This document shows, piece by piece, positions 21,610 through 30,140 of a stretch of 64,000 bases of DNA. The notes beneath the pieces are model-generated. The model was not told the origin of the DNA. It searched no databases and worked only from the letters and a program-made list of their open reading frames with translations. This DNA comes from Euwallacea fornicatus (lineage: Eukaryota > Arthropoda > Insecta > Coleoptera > Curculionidae). The number at the start of each line of letters is the position of its first letter. The stretch's first letter is position 1. The translations under genes and the position numbers were made by a program. Where the stretch lies: positions 81,920 to 145,919 of the forward strand of contig NW_027096090.1 of assembly GCF_040115645.1 (NCBI RefSeq), read 5' to 3'.

Positions 21610-23825
21610 TCGGCTATACCAGACATGTGTGTTGTATTATCGATTGCGTTAATTTCCTTGGGGGGTCTTGAAAGTGCATCAGCATTTGAGTTTTTCGTTC
21701 CCTTTTTATAATGTATTGTATATTCGTACTCCTGTAATTTCAACTTCCATCGTACTAATTTTGAGTTCGGCTCCTTGATTGAAAAAAGCCACTGTAGAGG
21801 TTTATGGTCGGTGATTATCTTAAACTTTCTCCCGAATAGATAAGGACGAAAGTACTTGGTTGCCCAGACGATTGCGAGAAGTTCCTTCTCTATGGTTGAG
21901 TAGTTGCATTCCGCTTGGTTCAGCGTTCTGCTAGCGAAAGCGACTGGTAAATCCTTTCCTATATTTCCTTGGGATAGGACGGCGCCGATTGCATAATCTG
22001 ATGCGTCAGTGGTTAGTACGAATGGTTTGTTGAAATCTGGGTATTGTAATATGGGGTCATTTGTAAGGATATTTTTACACAGGTTAAACGCGTTAATGAA
22101 AGATTGATCATGTATGATTTTAGCATTTTTCTTCAGGCAGAGGGTTAACGGTTTCGTTATTTTAGCAAAGTTCCTGATGAACTTCCGGTAATAACCTACC
22201 AGTCCTAAAAATGCTTTTATTTCCTTTTGAGTATTGGGGATTCTAAAATTTTTTACAGCTTCGACTTTTTTGGGGTTAGGTTTGATACCGTCAGGAGTAA
22301 CTATATGACCTAAAAATTCAACGTTTTTTTGTAAGAACTCTGATTTATCTAACTGAATCTTCATGTTATTTTCCTGAAGTCTGTCTAGTACCATTTTCAG
22401 GGAATTTATGTGCTCCTGAAGGCTTGTTGAGTATATAATAATGTCGTCCATGTATACTAAACAAATTTTTCCTTGTAAGCCCCGCAGCACGTTGTCCATA
22501 GCTCGTTGGAATGTGGAAGGGGCATTTTTTAGTCCGAATGGCATACGTAAATACTCGTAGTGTCCGTGTTCGACGCTAAAAGCGGTTTTTGATATGCTCT
22601 TCGGGTCCATTTCTATTTGGTGGAATCCGTTTGCCAAATCTAATGTAGTGAAATACTGACATCTACCTAGTTTGTCCAATATTTCTGTGATGTTTGGCAA
22701 CGGATACCGATCGTCTATTGTTTTTTCATTCACTTTTCTGTAGTCAATCACTATTCTCCATTTCCTTTGTCCTGAAGCGTCCAATTTTTTTGGGACAATC
22801 CATACAGGCGAACTCCAAGGGGAGTTTGATGGTTGTATAATTCCATCGGTTAGCATTTGTTCGATTTGTCTATTAATTTCTTCTTTATGGATATAAGGGT
22901 ATCGATAGTTCTTCGCATGGACAGGGACTTCGTCATTAGTATTGATTGTATGCTTGACCTGATTTGAAAAGGTTAAAGATTCTCCGGTTTTGTATAATAC
23001 ATGCTCGTATGATTTTAATAACTTAAAGAGTTGCGTTTTTTCTTCTACGTTTAAATGTTCATGGCGAATCAAATTTACTAGATTCATTCGTTCTGAATTG
23101 TTTTTAGGGGTTTTATTTTTTTGTTCGATGTTTAAGGTCATGATTTCAAAATTGTTGACTTCGAAAGGTTCCAAAAGACTGTTATCATTGATGTTGAGTT
23201 TCAAAGCTATCGTTTTTTCGGAATGATTCAATACATCTACTGTATAGCTTTGATTTTGAACTGTTACCAGAGTAGAGGGTATTTCAATATTGTTTCTTTT
23301 ATAAGGTCTCGTAATCCATGTCGTTTCTTCTGGTAAATTTGTCTTGAACTGGGTTTTTTGTACAGTTTTAGGGGGTACTTCTATTTTATATTGATCGAAC
23401 TCTTCTCGATATTTGAAAGGGATTTGAATTTGGTCATTCCTTAACAATTTGTTTTTCAAGTCTATGTTCAATTTTAATTTACAGAGGTCTCTAATTCCCA
23501 GAATACCATCAAAGTATTCATGAAAAGGATATAAAATGAAGTCGATTGGGGTGTTTATACCCAAGCTTTGGAGAAATGGAATTTTTGCTTTGCTTTTAGC
23601 TTTTCTTTCTCCTGTACAAGTGTGAAGGGTGCTTACATGGGATTTGATTGTGTCGGGAAATAGGGATTCTGCAATAGATGGTCTAAGAAGGGATGCATGT
23701 GATCCCGTGTCAATTAATAATTTAATTTCTGTATTTGGGATCTCTACATAGGGTAATTGGTTAATTTGAAAACTATTAATGTTTAACCATGGGGTTTTGG
23801 TTTTGAGGCCGTTGCCTGAAAATTT
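21531..23825 (-). CDS. pol: Protease, reverse transcriptase and RNase H of element B pol
   Basis: The frame is open from within the gag tail. An aspartic protease comes first, with LLIDTGSHAS near 23710-23740. From the TTG codon at 23564, taken as residue 1, RT fingers and palm span about 215-400, with IDYRK near 273-277, MPFGLKNAPS at 341-350 and YMDD at 371-374. RNase H has D520 (TTDASDY), E559 (TIEKELL) and D586 (TDHKPLQWL). There is no start codon of its own: the frame is -1 relative to gag and the two overlap, so expression by a -1 shift at the AAATTTT heptamer (23819-23825) is likely. The frame ends at 21531 in overlap with the integrase frame. Confidence 0.9.
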   Translation of the reverse strand, partial: KFSGNGLKTKTPWLNINSFQINQLPYVEIPNTEIKLLIDTGSHASLLRPSIAESLFPDTIKSHVSTLHTCTGERKAKSKAKIPFLQSLGINTPIDFILYPFHEYFDGILGIRDLCKLKLNIDLKNKLLRNDQIQIPFKYREEFDQYKIEVPPKTVQKTQFKTNLPEETTWITRPYKRNNIEIPSTLVTVQNQSYTVDVLNHSEKTIALKLNINDNSLLEPFEVNNFEIMTLNIEQKNKTPKNNSERMNLVNLIRHEHLNVEEKTQLFKLLKSYEHVLYKTGESLTFSNQVKHTINTNDEVPVHAKNYRYPYIHKEEINRQIEQMLTDGIIQPSNSPWSSPVWIVPKKLDASGQRKWRIVIDYRKVNEKTIDDRYPLPNITEILDKLGRCQYFTTLDLANGFHQIEMDPKSISKTAFSVEHGHYEYLRMPFGLKNAPSTFQRAMDNVLRGLQGKICLVYMDDIIIYSTSLQEHINSLKMVLDRLQENNMKIQLDKSEFLQKNVEFLGHIVTPDGIKPNPKKVEAVKNFRIPNTQKEIKAFLGLVGYYRKFIRNFAKITKPLTLCLKKNAKIIHDQSFINAFNLCKNILTNDPILQYPDFNKPFVLTTDASDYAIGAVLSQGNIGKDLPVAFASRTLNQAECNYSTIEKELLAIVWATKYFRPYLFGRKFKIITDHKPLQWLFSIKEPNSKLVRWKLKLQEYEYTIHYKKGTKNSNADALSRPPKEINAIDNTTHMSGIAEKKDDDQHLWRDTYTTFFRNPRQFIQ

Positions 23826-25018
23826 TCGTTTTGTTGCTCCCCGATTTCGATGTACTCCTCAGGACCTGCGTCATCGTCAACCAAGAAATCAATCTCATTA
23901 GGGTAAGATTTATCTTCCTCCAGATGTGTTAACTCTTGGAAAGTGTACTTGAGGTTTTGAGGTTGATTTTGGAAATTTTGATTCGTGCGGCGTTGAAAAG
24001 GCCCTTGTTGTTGCCTCGGAAAACTTTTATGAGTTTGAGGTACGGCAGTACTTACTCCAGACATAGGTTGTGGATAGTTGGGTCTCGAGTATTGAGGTTG
24101 ATTTGAGGGGTGTATTTGAAATCTAGGTGACTGATTTCGTTGTGATGGCATAAACCTTGGGCGGTTTGAGGAAAATTCACGGTTTGTTGGTTTGAACAAA
24201 TTTTGAAGTCTTGGTGGATTATCTCTGTTTATCGACCCATGAGGATTATTAAAGACATTACTCATTGGTCTGGCATTTGATTTGGTGTGATTTTGAATGA
24301 AATTTGTCTTGAAATTATTCTGACTGGTTAATACCTCATAGTTCGTTATTATTTCTATTGCAGTATCCAAATTTTGCGGGTTCTGAACTATTAATAGAGT
24401 TCTTATTTCTGGGGGAATATTGGCTAACAGATTTTGAGTGGCTGTTAACTCATTTTGTGCGATTAAAATTGCTTTGGCTTCATCGTTCCGTATTTCTGTA
24501 CATATTTTTGTATTAATTTTTGTAACCAACCCTTTCAGTTTAAGAATATAATCTTGAGTAGATTCATTCTTTCTTGTTAGGAATATCAGCTGTTGCTGTA
24601 AATTTGTTCTAGTAACGGGGTCACTAAATTTCTGTTGCAGTGCTACTCTAATTTCTTCCCAATTCTTTAGATCAGGACGGGTCAAAAGAAAATCTTCGGC
24701 TGATCCTATTATTTTGGATTTAATAGCAAGGAGGACATACTCCTGTTGTGACGGGTCATTGTTAAAGTATCTATTATGAAAAGTGTTGATTTGACTGACA
24801 AAAGATTCTAGTTTTGAGGGGCTTCCGTCGAATGTTTTCAATAAACTAACGGTCGATCTCAAAGCTTCTGCCATGTCTAACACTAAACTATCACTAGCGT
24901 TTGCTTCGTATAATTGAGCAATATAAGACTCTGGGTTTGAATTATTACTAGAGTTTGAATTGGTTCGTAATCTGGGATAAGTTATATCTCCTAAAATTTG
25001 CCTTTTAAATTTTCTCAT
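23783..25018 (-). CDS. gag: Gag of element B
   Basis: A 411-residue capsid precursor. The N-terminal and central part (about 1-230) is predicted helical, with the QQEYVLLAIKSKIIG and TRKNESTQDYILKLKGLV segments shared with the broken gag of element C (same positions in 34749-35401). The C-terminal third is rich in Gln, Asn, Arg and Pro and has no Cys-X2-Cys-X4-His-X4-Cys knuckle, so RNA binding probably depends on the basic tail. The last 45 residues turn acidic (LVDDDAGPEEYIEIGE). The start at 25018 is the first Met after a leader of about 335 bases. The stop at 23783 follows the shift site by 36 bases. Confidence 0.9.
   Translation of the reverse strand: MRKFKRQILGDITYPRLRTNSNSSNNSNPESYIAQLYEANASDSLVLDMAEALRSTVSLLKTFDGSPSKLESFVSQINTFHNRYFNNDPSQQEYVLLAIKSKIIGSAEDFLLTRPDLKNWEEIRVALQQKFSDPVTRTNLQQQLIFLTRKNESTQDYILKLKGLVTKINTKICTEIRNDEAKAILIAQNELTATQNLLANIPPEIRTLLIVQNPQNLDTAIEIITNYEVLTSQNNFKTNFIQNHTKSNARPMSNVFNNPHGSINRDNPPRLQNLFKPTNREFSSNRPRFMPSQRNQSPRFQIHPSNQPQYSRPNYPQPMSGVSTAVPQTHKSFPRQQQGPFQRRTNQNFQNQPQNLKYTFQELTHLEEDKSYPNEIDFLVDDDAGPEEYIEIGEQQNENFQATASKPKPHG
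23819..23825 (-). promoter_or_regulatory. Candidate -1 ribosomal frameshift heptamer, gag to pol
   Basis: Minus strand A AAT TTT in the gag frame fits the X XXY YYZ rule. The pol frame is -1 to gag, has a TGA upstream near 23853 and is open from there on, so the heptamer lies inside the 70-base overlap where the shift must happen. I have not established a downstream stem or pseudoknot. Confidence 0.65.
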
Positions 25019-25352
25019 AAAGGTTTGCTTACCATTGGATAGATGCTTAATTAACAGGGGTTTGCTATAAGAAACTGGTCGACTTACGATTTAGCAGTTT
25101 CTAGCTTCTTTCCTGTATCAAACGACGATTCCGCTGAAGAGGTAAACTACTCAGGTAGGCGTTGTTTGTAGTGGACACTAGCTTAGGCCAATTTGTCCGG
25201 CTGACTGTGGTCAGGATTCAGGAGTCTGCCAATTTGCTGATCCTTTCTTAACCGTTGAGACGGAGGGTGTTGGTGAATTCTTGAATCGTTGTGCTCCGGG
25301 TTGTAGGCGTTTGCACTTCCGATTTTCACTGATCACTATTATACCCGAAAGG
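25019..25352 (-). other. Leader of element B between PBS and gag
   Basis: About 335 bases with no long frame. The expected location of the packaging signal and of the donor splice site for env mRNA. I could not single out the donor. Confidence 0.6.
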
Positions 25353-25370
25353 ATCCTACCGACTGCGCCA
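25353..25370 (-). other. Primer binding site of element B, tRNA-Ser
   Basis: The plus strand here, ATCCTACCGACTGCGCCA, equals the 3' end of an insect tRNA-Ser including CCA. The minus strand therefore anneals tRNA-Ser. The last base overlaps the LTR edge by one, as in 17.6-like elements. It is not a tRNA gene: no other tRNA arms are present. Confidence 0.92.
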
Positions 25371-25637
25371 ATTTTATTTTATCTTTTAAAAACTTCGATA
25401 AAAAAAACTTTATTTATTTAGGAAAATACAAGTTTTAATACATATGTAGATTCACAAAGCAAGTTGGCAGTAGATTACTCGATTAATTTCTGAATGAATG
25501 TCCTAATGAATGCATTTGCTTAAATATGAAAATATAGCTGAGTTTTCAAAAAGCTGATACAGTGGATTCCTATTGGCTAATTACACGCGTGACACGTTTT
25601 ATTATTATTATTGCCACGAGTAAATGGTCATATAATT
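25370..25637 (-). repeat. 5' LTR of element B
   Basis: 268 bp, indistinguishable from the 3' LTR in my reading. It should contain the promoter for the genomic RNA on the minus strand. I do not see a convincing TATA box; errantivirus LTRs often use an initiator. Confidence 0.95.
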
Positions 25638-26185
25638 AAGGTATAACGATTTTTGATTAGTCATATGTTTATCTCTTATTTCGAGTAATAAAATATGGGG
25701 TGTTCTATTTAAATTAAGCAAGTTATTTCCTTTCAAAAAGAATACAATTTTCATGTTATTTTTTGGACGCACTGTATGAGATATTTCAATTTTAATAATT
25801 CTGGCATAAAATACGTCTCATATCTAAGGTTTGGTATGAATTTCGATTTACTCCAGTTTAAGTCCTTCATAACAAAGTTTTAAAAATTGCATGATTTAAA
25901 AAAAAAACTTAATTATTTCGAAATCCTTAAGATTTGGGACAAGTAAACCTTAATGAAGCTTACATTTATTTTTCTCAAGAAATCTAAAACGATATTAATA
26001 CATGGGGCGTCCTATTTAAAAAAACATAACTTTGATATTTTTCACTTATTTAGAACACCCTGTATAAAACGAAAACAATTTTAGAATGTGCCCATAATCG
26101 AGTTCTATATAACGCAAAAAAAGAAATTCAAAATATTAAATTGTTTAGCCGTAATCTTCCGAGACCGCACTAAATGACCACCCTG
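25638..26185 (-). repeat. H right arm, outer part
   Basis: Begins with the AAGG duplication, then runs as the reverse complement of 11496-11774 and 17378-17640. It contains the unoccupied equivalent of the N1 insertion point (about 25897-25920, A run followed by ACTTAATTATTTCG). It ends CCACCCTG before TA. Confidence 0.9.
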
Positions 26186-26191
26186 TATATA

Positions 26192-26701
26192 CAGGGTGTC
26201 CGGAAATTAGAGGTAAATATTTCAGGGGGTGATTGTACGATAAAAAATAGGCAGAAAACCTCATATAAACATAGGTCGGCAAATGGACCCAAAGGGAGCT
26301 AGACCCTTTTAAAAGGTGAACCCTAAAGGTGGTTTTTTATCGATATACTCGAAACGGTTTGAGATAAAGTCATGAAATCTTGATTGTTAACTCAGATTTT
26401 TATGGTAAATTAGAAAATTTAAACGAAATTTAAACATCTTGTTTTGATGTGTGTTAAACAGGGCCGGCTTAGGTTATTTTAGGCCCTAACTTTTTTACTC
26501 GTAACTTTTCCTACATTTTGACTACACGAATTGAAAAAGCATGGTTTTCTAGATTAAAAAGGTGCTTTTTGTCGACTTCGAAATAAGGCTCCGTTTTCGA
26601 GTAATATGGATTTTAAATAGTTCATGCAAAGTGCCATGTTTATTTATTATTACTTATTTATTTATTTTAACGGGAATTGGATTTTATAAAAACATCTCAA
26701 A
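26192..26701 (+). repeat. Left TIR of M2, overlapping the transposase stop
   Basis: 510 bp. The transposase stop (26684-26686) and the final few codons lie inside the inner edge of this TIR, so those bases are duplicated upstream of the gene in the right TIR. Confidence 0.92.
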
Positions 26702-27766
26702 ATGCTCTCCTTCTAGTTCCAAACATAAATTAATTCTTTTTAAAAAGTTCCAATGAATTTTAGGATATAGCTCCGCCTTCTGTCTAATTAACTCGCAGTT
26801 GTCAATGATTCTCTGCCTAAGCTCTTGAATGTTATTCACGGGTGTTTTGTACACAAGGGTTTTAAGGTATCCCCAAAAGAAAAAGTCCATAGGATTTAAA
26901 TCGGGGGAGCTAGGAGCCCACGGTACAAACCCCCCACGTCCCATCCATCTTTCAGGAAAATTTTCATTCCAAAATTCTCTCACTGCTAAACTGTAATGTG
27001 GAGGTGCGCCGTCTTGAAGCAGCCACTTTGTTTGTCTAATTCGAATAGGTACATTTTCTAATAGAATGGGCAATTCATGTCTTAAAAAATGCAAGTAAAG
27101 TTCACCAGTAAGTCTTTGCGTCAAAAAATAGGGTCCAATTAAGTGGTCTTCTACAATACCGGTCCACACGTTAACGGAGAATTTCTTTTGAAAACCTCGT
27201 TCTATCTTGACGTGAGGATTATTATCAGACCAATAATGTTCATTGTGAAGATTAATTAAACCATCGTGACCAAATCCAGCTTCATCCGTAAAAAGAATAG
27301 ACCGTATAAAATCATCATTTTCATTATGAAGATTTCTAATGGAGTTGCAGAAATGTACACGAGCCACAGGATCTTCCGGAGAAAGGGCTTGGACCTTTTG
27401 GTAATGATAGGGGTAGAGGATCTGTTCCTTCAAAATCTCATGTGCTGAGCTTCTTGGAATATTTTCTTGAGTTGCAGTTGATCTTACACTTGTGTTAGGA
27501 TTATTTTCAATGGCATTCAAGACTCGTAGTTCTGTTGCAGGATTTCGGGTTTTTCGCGGACGTCCTGCCTCATGACGTCTTACTTTAAAAGATCCAAATT
27601 CTCCCAGTTTTTGATGGATGTTAGTGTACATCCGTGAATTTGGGATTCGCCTATTTGGAAATGCCTCTTCATACAAACGTCTTGCAGCACATGCATTGCC
27701 TCCAGCTAAACCATAATAAAAATGCATATCACGTAGTTCGACGTTAGAATAATTATTATTATTCAT
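26684..27766 (-). CDS. M2 transposase, DD41D, intact
   Basis: A 360-residue transposase that cuts and joins the element ends in the nucleus. Residues 1-120 are the HTH DNA-binding region, with a DUF4817-like start (YSNVELRDMHFYYGLAGGN) and an AT-hook-like GRPRK at 68-72. The catalytic domain has D161 (LFTDEAGF), D252 (LLQDGAPPHY) and D294 (DLNPMDFFFWG), giving DD41D spacing. The C-terminus (LELEGEHFEMFL) is the family-typical end. Length is normal for the group, with no stops or shifts. The ATG at 27766 has in-frame homology from its first residues with M1. It is about 35-40% similar to M1 by eye, so the two are separate lineages. Confidence 0.92.
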   Translation of the reverse strand: MNNNNYSNVELRDMHFYYGLAGGNACAARRLYEEAFPNRRIPNSRMYTNIHQKLGEFGSFKVRRHEAGRPRKTRNPATELRVLNAIENNPNTSVRSTATQENIPRSSAHEILKEQILYPYHYQKVQALSPEDPVARVHFCNSIRNLHNENDDFIRSILFTDEAGFGHDGLINLHNEHYWSDNNPHVKIERGFQKKFSVNVWTGIVEDHLIGPYFLTQRLTGELYLHFLRHELPILLENVPIRIRQTKWLLQDGAPPHYSLAVREFWNENFPERWMGRGGFVPWAPSSPDLNPMDFFFWGYLKTLVYKTPVNNIQELRQRIIDNCELIRQKAELYPKIHWNFLKRINLCLELEGEHFEMFL

Positions 27767-27958
27767 TTTATCTTACTGTTAATCTCGATTTTACAGGAAA
27801 TTGTCTTACTGATCTGTCAAAATTAACAACTACCGACATGTGTAGGTCTGCTTGTTTCCATAGACATTTTTACGACGCACTTGTTTTCATGGCAAGCTTC
27901 GTTAAAGTTTCTGGTATTTTTTTCACGTTACATGTTACTTTACATGAACTGTTTAAAA

Positions 27959-28468
27959 TTTGAGATGTTTTTATAAAATCCAATTCCCGTTAAAATAAGT
28001 AAATAAGTAATAATAAATAAACATGTCACTTTGCATGAACTATTTAAAATCCATATTACTCGAAAACGGAGCCTTATTTCGAAGTCGACAAAAAGCACCT
28101 TTTTAATCTAGAAAACCATGCTTTTTCAATTCGTGTAGTCAAAATGTAGGAAAAGTTACGAGTAAAAAAGTTAGGGCCTAAAATAACCTAAGCCGGCCCT
28201 GTTTAACACACATCAAAACAAGATGTTTAAATTTCGTTTAAATTTTCTAATTTACCATAAAAATCTGAGTTAACAATCAAGATTTCATGACTTTATCTCA
28301 AACCGTTTCGAGTATATCGATAAAAAACCACCTTCAGGGTTCACCTTTTAAAAGGGTCTAGCTCCCTTTGGGTCCATTTGCCGACCTATGTTTATATGAG
28401 GTTTTCTGCCTATTTTTTATCGTACAATCACCCCCTGAAATATTTACCTCTAATTTCCGGACACCCTG
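27959..28468 (-). repeat. Right TIR of M2
   Basis: 510 bp, inverted partner of 26192-26701. It lies upstream of the transposase start (27766), with 192 bp of unique leader between. Confidence 0.92.
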
Positions 28469-28470
28469 TA

Positions 28471-28495
28471 TATTTTATTATAAATCCATATAAAT
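28471..28495 (-). repeat. 3' LTR of element C, inner part
   Basis: The resumed end of the LTR that was cut at 11495. Its last ten bases CCATATAAAT equal the end of the 5' LTR (35980-35989). The bases before it (TTTTATTAT) are the inverted partner of the AT-rich sequence left of H. Confidence 0.75.
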
Positions 28496-28504
28496 CCTCC
28501 CTTG
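28496..28504 (-). other. Polypurine tract of element C
   Basis: CAAGGGAGG on the minus strand next to the LTR end, the counterpart of the B tract but shorter and interrupted. Confidence 0.7.
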
Positions 28505-30105
28505 TTAAGTGTGAGAAAATAGGGTTCGCATATTTTCGAACTGTGGGACTTGTAGGGCCATTTTTACATTGTATGGATTTCTTCTTATAGTAATAATAAG
28601 TAAGTAGCGCTAAAATACCAAACACAACGAGGATAACAATAAGAGAACTTATAGATAAGCTGATGGTAATGGTATCGAATTCCTTGAGATGGTGTACGGT
28701 TAGTTTTTTAGCCTGATTTAGATCAGTGTGAATATTTTCTAGATCAAGGTTGTGCAATTGTAGGGGATTGAATCTTGCTTTTAAATCATCTTTGATATTT
28801 ACTGGGGGTAACTTTAAGCGTAAATTAATTGTGTCAGGCTTTTGAGTTTCGAAAAGTTTATCTATTTTTGTGGAGCATTCTAAGGGAATATGATCAAGGA
28901 GACTTCATTAATGGTTTCGACAGTATGTTGATTAGGGCATTGGAATTCCACAATTGCTCGAGGGGTTGGAACTATTATGAGGGAGTTATCTGATAATTTA
29001 AGAAGTGGCGTTTTGGTATAAGTAATTGGGATCATGGGACAATGGTTGGTGAGATTAAGGGTATCCATGATACATTGTTCATGAGTTTGAAGTAGATTTT
29101 CGTCGCATAGGGCTATGCGATCTGTCTTGGGGCAGTTTTCTTTAAGGTTGAATGATTTGGTTTCCGATTTCAGTAAAATGGGGTTGGTTATGGTCATTAC
29201 GTAGTTGTGAAGGAGAATTGAATAGTCTGTAGAGGGTATACGGTTTTCCCGAGATTAAAGGAATGCGTATGTGGAATATCACGAGGTCTTTGTGGATGGT
29301 GACTGCAGCGTGAGCTACTTCATAATAGCTAAGTGTATTGCTGAAAGGGATTCTGCGTTTGGGTTTTAGGTGATTTAGGATTGACTGTAGTTCGTTGTAT
29401 TTTAGTATGCTATGATGTAGGGTATTGATTTTGGTAAAGTCGATTGCTGCAAATATTGTCGATAATATGAATGTTGTTGTCCAGGTTGTCTAGTAAGAGT
29501 GTAAAATAAATAGCTTCTGACGTGGATTGTTCTAATTGCGTAAGGTCATGGATTCGCGTTTGCGACTGTTGTTGGTTTCCTTTGATAACGTTTAGCTGAT
29601 AGTCGACGTCTACGGTTAATTTTTTTACCATTGTCTGGGTCATGGAAATGTCTTGCCGTAAAGTTTCTTGATTTTTCTGTAGGATTTCGATATAGTTATC
29701 ATAGCGTTTGCCATCATCCGCATATAGGGTTCCGAATAGATACTTGTGGGCATTACCGACTATGTCGATTAGACCTCTTTTGGTTCTTTTAAGGGATATC
29801 GAGTAATGTTTCACGAATGATTTAACAGTGTTTATTCGTACGAACGGGTCGTTGAGCCTTGCCCTTAAGAGAGTGCTGTGTGTTGCATTAAAGGTACTCA
29901 GCGTAAAATTTAGCTTAATGAGCGTTTGTTCCGTTGACCTTAAGCAGTTACGTATGTTTGTCAGGTTAATGTGGTAGTAGTCGTGGTGTAGGTCGTCTAT
30001 GATGTAACTGGGTCTTTCTTCTACCGGTACTACAGGGTTGAAAATTTTCTCAATCTTATACTGGGCACTAACTAGGAGCTGCAGAAGTGCTAGGACGAGG
30101 TTCAT
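28505..30105 (-). pseudogene. env: Envelope-like gene of element C, broken
   Basis: Aligned with B env throughout. 29410-30105 (231 codons) holds a signal peptide, Asn sequons, a KRTKRGLIDIVG cleavage-site region and the following GTLYADDGKRYD segment. 28880-29197 holds the Cys-rich middle. 28505-28757 holds the transmembrane helix (LIVILVVFGILALLTYYYYK). Frames change near 29410, 29200 and 28880. A tandem arrangement identical to B shows it is a relative, not a duplicate: the proteins are well diverged. Confidence 0.85.
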
Positions 30106-30140
30106 CTTTTCTCGTAGTTTTCTAAAATTTTGGTTTATTT

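Larger units (their letters stand above)
18108..25637 (-). mobile_element. Young errantivirus-type Ty3/gypsy element B, nearly complete
   Basis: A 7530-bp endogenous retroviral element on the minus strand in the right arm of H. Two 268-bp LTRs (18108-18375 and 25370-25637) that I cannot distinguish base by base, AAGG target duplication, tRNA-Ser primer site, gag, pol, env and polypurine tract are all present. gag-pol expression appears to use a -1 shift. The only lesion I can see in the coding set is a shift in an A run between RNase H and integrase. LTR identity implies very recent insertion. The group is that of the Drosophila 17.6/297 type elements by primer choice, a Gag without zinc knuckle and an F-type envelope (family knowledge). 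Confidence 0.95.
11496..26185. mobile_element. Long foldback DNA transposon H (CAGGGTG type), itself twice interrupted
   Basis: Ends read CAGGGTGGTCATTTAGTGCG inward from both 11496 and 26185, with TA on both sides (11494-11495, 26186-26187). After removing the LINE pair at 11775-17365 and errantivirus B at 18108-25637, the element is about 1.56 kb: left arm 11496-11774 plus 17378-17825 (about 727 bp), loop 17826-17921 (96 bp), right arm 17922-18107 plus 25642-26185 (about 730 bp). The arms are complementary nearly end to end. It is non-autonomous: only the tail of a transposase remains, around the centre. Confidence 0.88.
26192..28468 (-). mobile_element. Mariner-related transposon M2 with intact transposase and 510-bp TIRs
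   Basis: A 2277-bp element flanked by TA (26190-26191 and 28469-28470). Its TIRs, 26192-26701 and 27959-28468, are exactly 510 bp each and differ at only a few positions that I can see (for example near 26325/28337 and 26636/28020). Ends are CAGGGTGTCC as in M1. It lies two bases outside H in the same 3' LTR of element C. High TIR identity and an unbroken transposase suggest recent mobility. Confidence 0.93.

Noticed and set aside
25345..25370. tRNA-Ser-like sequence
   Set aside because: Only the 3' acceptor stem and CCA are present, next to an LTR. It is a primer binding site, not a tRNA gene.
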